The notes under the pieces were generated by a model. It ran no database searches and had not been told where the DNA came from. It was given only the letters and a program-made list of their open reading frames with translations. This document shows positions 12,705 to 25,379 of a stretch of DNA of 64,000 bases, piece by piece. The DNA is from Thermothielavioides terrestris NRRL 8126 (taxonomy: Eukaryota; Ascomycota; Sordariomycetes; Sordariales; Chaetomiaceae). The position numbers and the translations under genes were made by a program. The stretch lies in the NCBI RefSeq assembly GCF_000226115.1, contig NC_016459.1:682001-746000 (forward strand). Direction: 5' to 3'. How positions within the stretch are numbered: the first letter of the stretch is position 1; every line of letters starts with the position of its first letter.

Positions 12705-13262
12705 TCATGATGCGAAGCGCACCAACCCGGCGGCCGTGCCGCGCCAGATGGAGACCCTTGCGCCGCCGATGATGCCACCGACGGCCTGGTTGACAAACAT
12801 GTCGACGCCAATGCACTTGCCTGGTGCGTCATGCCCTGCTTGTACATACGCCACCTCGACGACGTTGCGGTAGTGGGACATGTCCGGTAACTTCATCCTG
12901 CCACAGGGCCGGTTGAACACGCGCGTAGGGGGACGGCCGGGGGCGGCGACTCCCGGGGGTGCGCACCGGCTAGGGGGAGGTCAGTGAAATGACGTGGCGC
13001 GCCGCGCGACTTCGTCCCTCCACCGCGCGATGCCCCCCGCATCCGTCACGTCGAGCTTGAGTACATTCGCGCCGTTGAGCTCGGAGAAGCCGGCGACATT
13101 GGAGGTGTCGCTCGCCGTCGCGAAGACGTGGCAGCCCCGCTCGTGGAAGACTCGCGCGATGCTCCAGCCAATACTGCCGGCGCTGCAGCCAGGAACCAAG
13201 ACGGTCTTGTGCTGCTGGAGAGCACTCAGCATTCGGATGTGGTGAGGATTCGTCTCGTTCAT
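12705..13262 (-). pseudogene. Short-chain dehydrogenase (AYR1-like) with internal deletion
   Basis: The N-terminal part (13262-12981) is a Rossmann fold start: KTVLVPGCSAGSIG matches the TGxSxGxG cofactor loop with Pro in place of Thr, followed by WSIARVFHERGCHVFATA and the LKLDVTD acidic motif. The C-terminal part (12920-12705) reads KLPDMSHYRNVVE and ends in WRGTAAGLVRFAS, as in 1-acyl-dihydroxyacetone-phosphate-reductase-like SDRs. The roughly 130 residues that should lie between, including the NNAG motif and the catalytic Tyr-x3-Lys, are absent. Only about 60 unrelated bases separate the two parts, with a stop after RRATSFH. This is a dead gene formed by an internal deletion. Confidence 0.75.
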
Positions 13263-16200
13263 GGGGGCGCTTGCGCCTTCGGCATTGCGGATGAATTTCT
13301 CACGTCTGCAGCTATGCGAGAGTGTAAAACTTCACTCTCTCTTGCTACCAGGCTCAAGTTCAGGTAAGATGGAAAGCGAATTTTGGCCATTAGTGCGCAT
13401 AAATGGCTGGTGAGTGCCGCCAAATTACACGAGCAGACGAGCAAGCTGTTGAGCTACTAACACTAGACCAGACAGAGCTGTCCGCAAGGACAAGTTGCCA
13501 GCATTGGCCTCACAGATAATCAGTCTGTCATAGATCTATCTGCTCCGCATACAACCGCAGTCAGTGCGCTCCATAGCAGGCCGGGCTTTGGAGGCGTTTG
13601 AACGAATATGGGTGAAACACTGCCTCGCACCGCCTACTCAACCTGGCCACTACGAATCGCGAGGACTGTCGACGCATTGCTACAAGGATATATGAACGGG
13701 ACAGCGAGCTAGGAACCCCAAGCGTGCAGAATACCGCTGGCGCATCATCAAAAGCGGAAGATGCGCATGTCGACGAGCGCTTCCACCGCTTCCGCACCCG
13801 TACTCCTTCCAACACATGATGCCAACTCATTCGCCATCAAAAGTCATACGGCCAACCTAACATATCGCCCCGGGCCATTCAGCTATAGGAGATAATTGTT
13901 CAGCGCTGTCGAAAAGCTGGGGTCCGGGTGCTAAACCAATGACATTCGAAGAACCCGCGTTGCTCATTTCAAAGCCGGACCGGCGGACTTGAATCGTGGC
14001 CCAGGTGGTAACCCATTCGACGACCAAATTGGGTCGTGGGCTCTCCCCGACACCCAGAAACGGCACACCCAGTCCGGCGAGCGGATCCCATCAGGGCTAC
14101 GAACGGCGAAGCCCGGGACATCGCTGATATTCCTGACGAATTGGGGAATAAGCTTCGCTCCTGAAACGGATGCCCACCAAGACAAGACAAGACAAGGTTC
14201 GGACCGAGCTGGCTGTTCACCGGTGTCTCGGCAACCCCCGGGGCCAGGGCCCCGTCGAAACTGCCAGCTAACCTCCTAACCTCGCAAACTTCCTTCGGCT
14301 CAGCCGGCCTGGAGAGAGCCCCTAGCCGACATCGCATGTTTCCAATTCAGACATGTCTGGTGCGTTGGCCGAGTAGGAGTGCTGCTCGGGAGCTGGACAA
14401 GACCAGCGTTTGTCGGATCGCGGATAGCTACAGGCTGCATGCGCGCGCAGGATTGCGAACTGGGCCACTGCCGCATTCTCCTGAGGCGGGAGGTTCATCC
14501 GATGATAGCTACCCGTTCGCTGTAAGTTGGAGATTAGAAAGCTGTCTCAATGTGATCCACATATACAGCCATACAAGATAGCTAGGCGATCTCTGAAGTC
14601 ACCGGGCAGCATCCGAACCATTCTTGACCCGCTCGTCCCATGGTCGCGTTGAAGCCCGAGATGAGAACGCATGATCCATTTGGCCCACCGTGCTGCCCAT
14701 CCATTTGGCCCGGAACGTGTGCGGATTCGAGCTATTGGTGGTCAACCCGCGCATTCAGCCTCGGCAGGGGCGTATAGGCAGTGAACGTTTGGTTCGTTTC
14801 CGGACATTGTCCTCAGTTTCAAGCGATAAAACCCTATGAATCCCAAGCTGGATTATGCACGTGGCACAGGAATGGAAATGGCTCGCTGAAGGGTGACACC
14901 GAGTCAAGATAAGGTCCCATCCAGAGGCAGTCGGCGAGCTGTCAAATTGCCTCCTGTGCCGCACTCGTCTGAAATAGGTATTGGATTACCTCCGTGGGTA
15001 AAAAACAGGCAACGATCACAGCGTATCGGCCGCTGCCAGATCTGGATGGATCCCCTCGGGGGCTGCTTGAATCTGGGGATTTCGACAATGCAGTGAAACG
15101 ACACTGCGGGGTGGGATGGCCGCCTGTGGGTGGACCGTTCATCTTGATCCAAGAAGCCTCAAGTGGTGATGGTGTCCGCGTTCTCTCTCACCTGCCAGAC
15201 AAGTCAGAGCGCCCGGGGAACAGGCAGGTAGGGAAACTAGTCCCACCGCCGGCTTGATCAATCCCGTGCGAAGCACCGCCAATACCCGAAAGCAAAGAAG
15301 GTGAGGTAAGCTTGGAGCCTTGGCACAACAATGATCGGTAGTGTATGCTGCACTGCTGTCAGAGGGGGTGTAAGCCAGGAATGTCACCCTCTTTCAATGC
15401 GGCCTAGTCAGATAGTCTTTCCCTTGCTGCAGTGTATCGGCGAGTTTACCGAACAGGACGAATTGGGGCACATCCCACGTTGCACAAACTGGGGCCTGCA
15501 TCACGGCGCATACGGCATGCGCTCACCCGGCAGCGCCGGAGGTTTTCGAATTCAGCCCGTGAGGGTGGGAGCAACACAAGCCTTGTTGTCCCGTGTTCGG
15601 TGACAATGTATTGTTATGAGACACCGATGGCCATTTGCGTTGACGAAACGCCGCAGCAACTGGGATAATGAAAGCGGGCTGGATCTTGTCAAGGCAGGCA
15701 ACACAATCCATTACCCTTTGATTTGTAGTGTCCTCGCCGCGCAATATTAACTGCTCACCCGAGCCACCGGCCCGCGTCGGACTCCCCGCCTACCTTAACC
15801 TTCCTATTCGCTAGCTGCGGCCTTAAAGTAAGTATCCGCGCCCAGCGCCTGCAGCTTGGCATTGATACCGTCCCCTGAGGCACAAGGTGCGGTCAACAGC
15901 TTGGAGCAAGCATGGCGCAGGAATCTGGCACACAGGAGGTGGCTGCCTCTGCCATCTCTGAGCGAGGAAAGCAAGCAGGAAGAGGAGGCAGGGGGTCATT
16001 TGGCAAGCAACTGGCATGCTGGCCGACCCTCCAGAAAGCTGCAGCCTAATCCATCTTGCTGCCCCGGTGCAGATCGGCCCTAGCGGGACGTAAGTCCGGA
16101 GCAGGGGTGCGCAAAGCCGAGAGAGCGAGCCGAGAGCCAAGGGTGGCGAGAAAGTCCACCCAGCAGGATTTGGCTTGGCATGCAGCGATTGGCGAGCAAC

Positions 16201-17957
16201 GAGACCCCATTTGTATACTATGTAACTACACCACTTGGCCGAAAGCTTGCAGGAGGCTTGGGGAGCGAGCAGCCGAACCGAGCGGCACTACCCCCAACTT
16301 TCGTACCTTGCTCGGTTAAAGCTGGGGGAGTGCGCCACCACAAACCAAGATAATCATGCATCTTTCCGGATAGGACGGAGCCCCAGCTAGGGCGATAGTT
16401 CCGCATGAGGCGAATGCATTTGTTGTGTGATGTTGCTACCACTCAGATTTCGGGGGGAGTGAGACTCATGAGCCATGCGAATGGCCCTCCTCAAATGGAG
16501 GGCGTTGGGCGCCGGGAGGTTCGGAATGACCATCATATACTTGGGGATGGTTAGCCACCGCGTGCGCAACGAACGAGGAACTTGTAGGGCCGATGTGCTC
16601 GAGACCATGCGATCAGTAGGTACTTTATGTATCCGACGAGCTGGCGGGATCAAGCCGGCCGACGTCACCTACCGAAGGAAACATGAAATCAATAACCGTT
16701 GTGACGGAGTAACACAGCGGATCATAATAAAGTCCGAGACCGAAAGGAAAAAGAGACCGAGAGTGGATATGCCTGGTAGGAGCGGAGATTGACGGGCGAT
16801 AAGTTAGCAACTTGAAGGTCTCCTGGCGAGGTGTAAACGTGAGTTACGCCATTATACCATGGGCATTCCCTGCCATATCCGCCGCCCAGTCCCAAGACAC
16901 ACGTGGGTGTCATTGAGCGGCCCGAATGGGGGTGGCTTGCCGCAATGCATATCGGTGCGTGGGCGGTGCCGGAGTATGCCAAGATGCTGCCTCTGGATGC
17001 GTAGCCTTTTTGGCAGGCTCTCAGGGAGGGTGGTCATCGACTAATACTTGAAACGGGGCACAGACGGTGCTTTGTGGATCAACACTCATACACCGAGCCG
17101 CAGTGTAGCCACGGCGTTTGAGGTTCCTCGCTGAATGCAACCTTGAAGGAATTGGAGGGAGAGGCCAAAATAAGCGTAAATGTTGCCAAGCTCCGACTGG
17201 GCCGCCTCGACCCTGTTACCGCGATATCCGTCACCCAAACGTGATCAAGATCGCACGGCTTGCCAAGGTTGACGATCGTTCCGGATTTGGGAAAAGACCA
17301 AAAAGCTTGGGTTGATCGAGCTGCTAACAATGAAGAACAATTGGTGAGCTACCCAATGTTGGAGGATTTCGGGTTCCAGTTCTTTCGGCTTACCCTGAGT
17401 ATTCCGTGGAACCTGAGTGCAGGAAACGGAGAAGGATCGGAACTCATCCAATCGGGGCCTGTCATCCAGGGTTTGAATCTGCACTGCGACCGCGATGACC
17501 TTGATCACGTAAGTCCGATAAGATGGACCGAAGTACCTTGGTTTCCATCCTTAAGGCCTTCGAGTTCTCTGCCGCGCACCATCCTTCCCTCCTAACGAGA
17601 CAGAACTTGGTCTCCTCTCTCCCGAGACAATTCGGCCCATCTCCTGGACGAATACCTGTGCACATACCTAAGACAATTGCTGCAGTGGCAAGTCACATTG
17701 TGTAAAGCCCTGAGCCAGCGGGGGAAGGGCGGTCTCTCGTAAGTGGACCAATCTCTGATCCTTTCCTGCTCTGTGTCGCGAACCTGTCTCAGACTCGACT
17801 GAGTGGATGCGACAGAGGAGGTTGCGCCGTCGAATCTTAAATAGAACGTGCGTGCCCGGGTCGGCCAGCGCAAGCGGCGCCCGCTCGGCTCCCGCCTTTG
17901 ATTTCCTCGCTCTCGGCATAACGGTTCGCCGGTCGATGGGCACCACCAATACGAGTT
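13263..17957. other. Long intergenic region, no gene recognised
   Basis: About 4.7 kb of normal base composition with only short, mutually overlapping open frames on both strands. None shows a domain, a plausible exon chain or a signal peptide. It may include gene relics too diverged to recognise. The last few hundred bases are the upstream region of the AflR-type regulator. Confidence 0.45.
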
Positions 17958-19610
17958 ATGCTCGACAGCGCGGTCCGACAGTCGGTCGGCCACTCGCCCG
18001 GCACCCCGGCACTGCGCAAGTTGCGGGACAGTTGCACAGATTGTGCTAGCTCCAAGGTTAGGTGCAGTAAGGAGAAGCCGACGTGTGCGCGATGTGCCCG
18101 TCGAGGGGTGACGTGCACCTACCTGTTGTCGCGCCGGACCGGCCGTGCCTCATCAAAAGCCTCCAAAGCGGCCCAGGAGCGGGCCCGGATCGGTCCTACG
18201 GGTGGTAGCGTTGGTGGCTCCGGCTCGGCCCGCTCTCCTCCGATACGGGCCAAGACCCCGGCTGGGCCGGGCAGCTCGATTGCTAGGGCAGGCGGCATTA
18301 GCAGCACGGGAAGCGAACAGACCGGGACACACAGGCCGGTGTTACGTGCTGAAACCACTCTCGCGACCCATTCGATCCCGACCATCGCCCACGCCACGGG
18401 AAATGGAGCCTGCCATCAGGGCCCGGATACAGGTCCAAGTTCCGCTCAGGAGGCCGACTTCTGGACGCCCGTCTTATCTCCCAGCGCGCTGATGATCGAC
18501 CCAGCCGGACTCTCGCCGCCATTGACATTGGCTGGTACCGACGCTGGAGACCTTTTCGATATGGGACTCGATTCGCCCATGGCGATCGACTGCCCAGAAC
18601 AGCGAGGGGCAACCTTCCTGCCGCACGGCGGCCCGAGCAGCGCCGACCTCTTCTGTGACATGACTTCGGTCTCGGACCGGGAAACCTTCATCTCGGCTCA
18701 AGCCCCCACAACTTCGGAGTGCAACTGGGACACCCTTCACAATCTGCCCCACAACTGCTTCGCCGTCGTCCTCAACATGCTCAGCCGACTCCTCATCACG
18801 ACGCCTCCGACCTGCGCCTTGTCGGGACGCCTGACGGTACCAATCAGCGCCCCACGCACACCCGAGACCGCTACGACCGACGCACTTCATGCAACCATGT
18901 CACAGAACAGGCAAATAATCCAGTCCCTGACGACGCTCCTCGACTGCCCCTGCTCCCAGGACGAGTACCTCCTCTACCTCATGACGCTGGTCGCGCTGAA
19001 GGTAATGGCGCAGTACACCGCCGTCGCCGCCGCATCAGCTCCAACGGACAACAATAACCCCCACTCCCTTCCAACCCCCTCAAGCCCATCGCCAACAACA
19101 ATGCCGCCGCAGCCGCCCGCAACGCCGATCTCCATGTGGCCCGGTCTCGACCCCGAGTCACCCTCCTCCTCCTCCTCTTCATCACCATCACCACCACCAC
19201 CACCACCATCATCATCATCATTGGCCATGGTGCCGCTCGGCGAGGAGACACAGCAGCACCTGCCCGCGGCGACAGGCGGCTGCCCGCATCGCGCAGCGGC
19301 AGCACCTGCGGCGGGCGCTCGGCTGGTGCTGCCCGAGCTGCAGCGCGTGCAGAGGCTGGTGGAGGCGCTGTGCAAGCGGCTGGAGGGCGTGCGGATGCGG
19401 GCCGGCGGCCGGGCGGCGCCGGGTTCGGGGTCGAGTGGGGTCGGGGAGGAGGACGCGGGGCTGCGGTGCTGTGGTGGGCTGGAGGGGCCGCGGGGCGTGG
19501 AGGCGGCGTTGTTGTTGTCGGTGCCGACGGTTTTTCAGCTGGAGGAGGATCTGCGGAGGGCGGGGCGGGTGCTGGCGAGTGAGACGTTACGGGCTCTGGG
19601 AAGGGGATAG
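17958..19610 (+). CDS. AflR-type Zn(II)2Cys6 transcription factor
   Basis: A 550-residue single-exon nuclear regulator. The binuclear zinc cluster is complete: Cys26, 29, 36, 43, 46 and 53 in C-x2-C-x6-C-x6-C-x2-C-x6-C spacing, preceded by KLRDSCTDCASSKVRC, as in AflR-family secondary-metabolism regulators. The linker is rich in Ser, Gly and Pro. The C-terminal half carries the AflR-like helical region (DCPCSQDEYLLYLMTLVALKV, then LPELQRVQRLVEALCKRL and a final VFQLEEDLRRAGRVLASETL). A microsatellite at about 19,150-19,225 adds Ser and Pro runs, one reason it is longer than classical AflR (about 440 residues). No polyketide or peptide synthase lies within the window, so the target cluster is unknown. 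A retrotransposon sits 198 bp downstream. Confidence 0.88.
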   Translation: MLDSAVRQSVGHSPGTPALRKLRDSCTDCASSKVRCSKEKPTCARCARRGVTCTYLLSRRTGRASSKASKAAQERARIGPTGGSVGGSGSARSPPIRAKTPAGPGSSIARAGGISSTGSEQTGTHRPVLRAETTLATHSIPTIAHATGNGACHQGPDTGPSSAQEADFWTPVLSPSALMIDPAGLSPPLTLAGTDAGDLFDMGLDSPMAIDCPEQRGATFLPHGGPSSADLFCDMTSVSDRETFISAQAPTTSECNWDTLHNLPHNCFAVVLNMLSRLLITTPPTCALSGRLTVPISAPRTPETATTDALHATMSQNRQIIQSLTTLLDCPCSQDEYLLYLMTLVALKVMAQYTAVAAASAPTDNNNPHSLPTPSSPSPTTMPPQPPATPISMWPGLDPESPSSSSSSSPSPPPPPPSSSSLAMVPLGEETQQHLPAATGGCPHRAAAAPAAGARLVLPELQRVQRLVEALCKRLEGVRMRAGGRAAPGSGSSGVGEEDAGLRCCGGLEGPRGVEAALLLSVPTVFQLEEDLRRAGRVLASETLRALGRG

Positions 19611-19802
19611 GGAGGTGTTGCTTGCCTGGGTATGGTTGGTTAGTCGTAGGGTCGCCTGGTGGCTTGTTTTTCTTTCACCTTCAATTGTGTGTTTATGATG
19701 ACCTGGCGTTGGGAACAGTTCGGCAGCTGGATTAGGCCAAACGGTCGGGTGATAGGCTTGGTGGTTTTGAAAGGCAGGATTGGCCGCTCTGGACCAAACG
19801 GG

Positions 19803-19807
19803 GATAG
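19803..19807. repeat. Target-site duplication GATAG, left copy
   Basis: GATAG immediately precedes the 5' LTR. The identical five bases follow the 3' LTR at 26784-26788. Confidence 0.9.
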
Positions 19808-20006
19808 TGTTACGTCAGGGGTAAGGGGCTCAGAGCTTGGCAGAGCGCACTGGCCATAATTTCCCCACTCCTAGATATATATATACCACGCTCTGTTCAG
19901 TCCTTAGCTTTCCTTTATACTAGAACAACGTACTCTCTTTACATTCCGATGCTCTACTACGATCCTATTGTTGTATCTACACCTTATAGCTCGCTATAGC
20001 GTATTA
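19808..20006 (+). repeat. 5' LTR of the copia element
   Basis: 199 bp, starting TGTTACGTCAGG and ending GTATTA (the RIP-altered form of GTGTCA in the other LTR). It differs from the 3' LTR at about 22 positions, all transitions, with no indel. Its outer left half is unmutated and its inner right half is mutated. Confidence 0.92.
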
Positions 20007-20025
20007 GTTATAAGCCTAGATGCTC
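20007..20025 (+). other. Primer-binding site, initiator tRNA-Met anticodon arm type
   Basis: Directly after the 5' LTR the sequence reads GTTATAAGCCTAG. Allowing two RIP changes it is the complement of the conserved initiator tRNA-Met anticodon stem-loop (GGGCTCATAAC). This is the half-tRNA priming mode known for Drosophila copia and Ty5-like elements. Confidence 0.7.
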
Positions 20026-20104
20026 TATAATTGTATATAGTAAATAACCTATAGTAAGCTCTCTCTCTCTCTCTTTCTTATACTCTATATCTTAATATAA
20101 CGAC

Positions 20105-23100
20105 TACTAAGAATAACTTAACCGTTATACTCTAGTCCTATATAGATTAGACTAAGTGGTTTATAGAGCTTAAGATCTTAGCTCTAAGCAACAGTATCTA
20201 GGATAAATACAATTTAGATACTTCCAATGAGCTTTAGGATAAACGATCGAAAGTCCCTATAAAGGAAAATACAATCGAAGAGCTTTATAAGAAGTATACT
20301 AAGGTATTAGATATTCCTTTAGAGTAGGTTGAGCCTTCTACTAAATAAGAGGTTGCTATTAAGCTTAAAGCTATATATAAGGACTACCTTATAATCTCTA
20401 CTATCTAGGAGAGCAAAGTTAAATTGTATTTACTTATTAACTAATAGATTATATACTTTGTCTACTAGCCTCTATTTAACGCTATATATATCACTATCTT
20501 AAACGCTAGCCTTAGTAGCCTCTAGGCCCTTATCTATAAGCTCTATAAATAGCTTATACCTATTAATGCTCTTATAGAGGATATAGCTATTCGCTAATAT
20601 ATAATAGTCTTATAAGAAGCTTATAGAGTAGGTATTAATCTATATAAGTAGTACTATTCTTAGAACAAGGTGTACCTATATATAAAGAGCTTTAATATCC
20701 TAGAGGTTGTTAGACCTAGAGCTTCTAAACACCTTATTGAAGCGGTTGGCTACTAGATTGCCCTAGACTAAGCTCGCTACTAGCTCTTTAAGATCGAGGT
20801 ACTTAAAGCTAAAGGGCGTCCAATTCCTACTCTTAATAAGCTAGGCGTTCGCCTTAGTATTTAGATCAACAACGTCTACTCTAAAGGGCTTGGCTATAGT
20901 GTATTTACCTCTTTAAAAGCAGCTTAAGGCAATAGTTCCTTAGATAGTATAGGCTTTTATAGCTTAAAGCTCTACCTATACCTTTATAAAGCTAATAGCA
21001 AATATAAATAGAAGCTAGTCGACTACTAGTTTCTCTAAATAGTAATTACTAAGGTAGAGAAGGGCTGTTATAAGCTCTTAGAAGTATAGATTACTGAAAT
21101 TAGAGAGTATTTTAACGAACTAAAGTGGTATTCCCTTTAGAAGAGCCTCTAAAAGCGATATAGCTCTAGCTCTATAGAGTAGAGGAACTTTGGCTTAGCT
21201 CTTCCTAATAAGATCGTCTATACTATTATTAACCTAAGCCTCTTTAATAAAGGAGTTTACTACCTATTTATATTTTTAACTACTATTATCTACTAGCTCT
21301 TTTAAAGTATTTTCTTTAATAACTATACTACTCTATATATCGTTAACGATAAAAAGCTCCTAGTACCTAGTACCTTTGTACTATTAGGAGACAGTAACTA
21401 TATAGAAGTAGGTACTACCACTTTCTCTATTTTAGAAAGAGGAGAATATATTATAAAGGGGGTACTAGATAAAGAGTAGGGGAAAGGAACTATAGACCTT
21501 TATTTAAAGAACATTGCTATAGTAGAGGGCTTTTATATCAATATTGTATTAGAAACTACTTTATATATAGCTAGTATCTAGTACTTAGGTTTAGACTACT
21601 CTCTATAATATAGAACATTTAAAAAGAGTATAAAAGTTAAATAGTTAATTTATAAGTTCAATATAGTTTTCCTTTAATTGAAGAACCTTTCCTCTTACTT
21701 TTATACTCTTTAACCTTTATAGAGCTTTATAGGCCTAGTAACAGTAAATACAGTTGTTTATAAAGATAATATAAGGTCGTATATATTATATATACCTCGA
21801 GAGAGAGAAGATACTAAGGAGCTCTAGTATAAGAGATCTAGATATCTAAGTTAAAGAGCTCTTTAGGTATTAGCGTAGAGCGCTAAGAACGTTAAGATCT
21901 AAGGAACGTCAATGATCAAATACGAGATATATACTCTGTTATATACTAGGGAGTATAATACGCTTTATAAGATAGAGTATTGTACTTTACGCCTATTTTA
22001 GTATATCTCCTAGGACCTCTTTTTATTCTCTTCTAGGTTTAATAGATCCTAGTACCTCCTTATAATTAAAGACGAATTCAATGGACGGATCTAGGCTTTT
22101 ATACTCTTTAACAAAGGTTAAATTAAGCTCTTTAATATTGTTAGAGCTTTTAAACGCTAAGTTAAATAGTAATAGGGACTTAACGTCTATAAGATCTACT
22201 AGGACAACGATATAGGAGTCATTATACTAGAAGATTGCTAAGTAATAGCTTACTAGTTTTAGGTATATAACGAAGGTATCGACTTAAAGCTTATACTAAT
22301 ATATACTCTATAGCTAAATAAAGCTTTAAAGTAGGTAAGATAAGTCTTATAGCTAAAGAGTATAAAGATATTTATTACTATAAACCTATTTATAAAGCTC
22401 TAGCTAGAGGAAGTAAAGGTAGTAGCCTTCTTATATTCTATCTCGCCTAGCTATACTTATAGTCTTCGAAGCTTTAACGAAGTACTCTACTTTTAGTTTA
22501 AGAACTACTTTCGCTAATAGGAGCCGACCTTCTACTAAACGTTGACGGCGGATCTACGCCTCGACTAGTCTAGGATCTTTGTATATAGCTATAGAGTATA
22601 CCCTTTAGATAAGGAGCGTAAAACAGGGTATTGGAAAAGAGAATTTAAAGTATAGCTATATAGGCGAATTAGGTACTTAGTTAGGTATAGAGCATCTAAC
22701 ATTTACTATATTTAGATGCCTAAGCTCGATAAGGTCATTGTAACAAAGAATATAACGTTCAACGAAAGGACCTTTTACTATCTAGGTAAAGAAGAGCTTC
22801 TAGCTTAAGAAGTTATTATTATTAAGGAGGTAGTAGAGCATTTAAACAAAGGGGTTAAAGAGACCTAGGACGTTAAGTCGATTCTTTAAACGCTCTATAA
22901 ACTTAAATATAGAGGACCAACGTTTAAGTCTATTATTATTGTAGTTCCCAACTATAAGAGTATATTATTAGGTTAAAACTTAGGGGTAGAGGAAGTATAT
23001 ATATAGGGTAGACTCTTAACCTCTAAGATATTACTAGAACTATAGGCTTAGCTATAGAAAGAGCTTGTAGATAGAGGTAATAATGGAAATAAGGGTCTAG

Positions 23101-25310
23101 TCGATAATTCTAATACTTTTCTAAAGACTAGTAGAGCATCTAGGGATCTTAGGCCGGCTATAGCCATCCTATAAGGCGCTACCTCTAAAAGCGAATATAA
23201 AGCTTCTCTATCTATAGAGCCCCTAGCTCTATAAAGTAAGTATAAGGAGGCGTCTCTATTTATAGAGCCTATAGCTCTATAAAGTAAGGAAGAGGATATA
23301 TTCTACAATACAATAGAATATATAGTAGAGTAAGATGCTTAGCCTATAGGGCCCGAAGCTCTATAAACGTAACCTTCGACTAATAAGCTAGGAACAAGTA
23401 TACTAAAACTATAATATAAGCTTAGGGAGTATCTTATACCTATAAGAAGGAGTATATAGATTTAGAAGCCTTCTATAAAAGTATATAAGAATATAGCTCT
23501 AAGTATAGCTTTAGAGTATATATATATTTTCTTTATTAGGTCGTTGGAAATATAGGAGAACCTAGGGCTAAGGTTCTAGACTAATTACCTAGATCCTACT
23601 CCCTAGGAATACTACAATAGTAATAAGACGCTCTTTCCTACGTTTTAGGAGGGTATTAAAACGCTCTCCTTAGAGTTGTTTTAAACCTTATATACAGTGT
23701 TTACTACTACTACTAGCTAGATGCCAAAGATATATTATAATACTAAGCTCCCCCCTCTTCCAAAGAGCTAGAGAGACTTAGAGAACTACCTATATAGGAA
23801 GGAGCTTAAGGCGGCTATATATAAAGTGATCTATAATCTTATAAGTAAGGGAATATAACAAGAGATTAAACGAGAGTATATAAAAACGAGGCCTTTGCTA
23901 CTAAAATAGGTATTCGACTATAAGCTTAATAAGGATAGTAACCTTAAAAAGTATAAAGTATATATCTATATATAAAGCGATCTATAAAATACTACTAATA
24001 TTACAAATATATATATAGCTACCTTCGCTATATACTCTTTTTACACTATTATAGCGTTTATAGTATACTTTGACTTCGAAGTAAAGTAGTTCAATGTTAA
24101 GTAGGCGTTTCTAAATGTAAAGAGGCTAAATATAGAGTAGATGACTTATAAGCTTCTAAAGAGATTTAAGAAACTAAGGATCTATATAGAGCTTTTAAAG
24201 GCTCTCTATAGGCTAAAGGACTTACTGCTCTTATAGTATAATAAGTTCTATAGTACTTTCAAGGAGCTTAGTATATAGCCCTTTATAGAAGAACCCTATC
24301 TATTCCTCGACCTTAAGAAGAAGATAATCCTTATCTTCTATATCAATGACTTCTTAGTAGTTTACTATTAAGATAACACTATAGCTATAGAACGTATTAT
24401 AAAGGGCATTAAAGTAAAGTACAAGGTATATAAATAGGGCGATATTAAATACTTCCTTAGGATTAGAGTCATCTATACTATAGAATATATAAAATCTAGC
24501 TTATATATAACTAGTATATTAAGAAGATTGTAAAGAAGTATAGTCTCTTTGATATTATAAACGCTCTAGCTATTCCTCTCTTTATAGAGGAGCTTTGTAA
24601 ATTTAAAGGAGAGGCGACCCCTAAATAGGTTAAACTATACTAAGAGTTTATAAGCTTAATCCTCTACTCTATAGTTATAATCTAGCCTAACGTTATATTT
24701 ATAGCTATAAAGCTCTCTTAGTTCTTAACAAATCTAGGACTAAAATATATTAAAGTAGCGAAGCGAGTTATCTAGTATCTATATACTATATATTTCCTTA
24801 GTATATAGTATAGGGGTAGGGTCGTTTACTAGGTGCTCTAGATTATATCCAATATATTATATACTAACGATCTAGATATATAACGCTCTTTATAGAGCTA
24901 TATTATAATGCTCTTTAGTAGATTAATCTCCTAGAAGGCTATATAGTAAGATACTATCACTATATCTTCTATTAAAGTAGAGTTAAAAGCTCTATTAGTT
25001 ATTATAGCTAAGACAATTGCTCTAAAGCGCTTATTTAGGGACCTTGCATTTAAGACTAGAGAGCTTTAGAAGATCTTTTATAACAACTAGTAGACGATTC
25101 GCCTTATAGTAGGAGAGTATACAAAGATTAATACTTACCTATACTATATAGATATTTATAATATATAGCTTTGTTAAAAGTATTAGAACAAGTAGTTCGA
25201 TATACTCTACCTTCCTATAGTATAGATACCTATAGACGGTTTAACGAAGTAGCTCTCGAGATAGAAGTTTAAATACTTTTATACTTTATTAAACCTTTAA
25301 GATATATATT
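20105..25310 (+). pseudogene. Copia Gag-Pol remnant
   Basis: One frame can be followed with many TAG codons. A Gag-like region occupies about 20,105-21,250. A protease-like block with IVNDKKLLVPSTFVLLGDSN is near 21,330-21,400. An integrase core follows at about 22,030-22,220 (IIKDEFNGRI, then DNDIGVI). The copia reverse transcriptase is at about 24,070-24,370: FDFEVK, AFLNVKRL, LLKALYRLKD, EEPYLFLDLKKKIILIFYI and DFLVVY, where the catalytic YVDD has become YIND. RNase H is near 24,970-25,100 (VELKALLVIIAKTIALKRLF). The frame ends near 25,300. All these are established copia Pol landmarks. Confidence 0.85.
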
Positions 25311-25379
25311 AGATAAGAAAAGAGTAGAGGAGTCAACTATCTTCTTTTTAAGGACTATCTACTCCTACTATTTTATACT

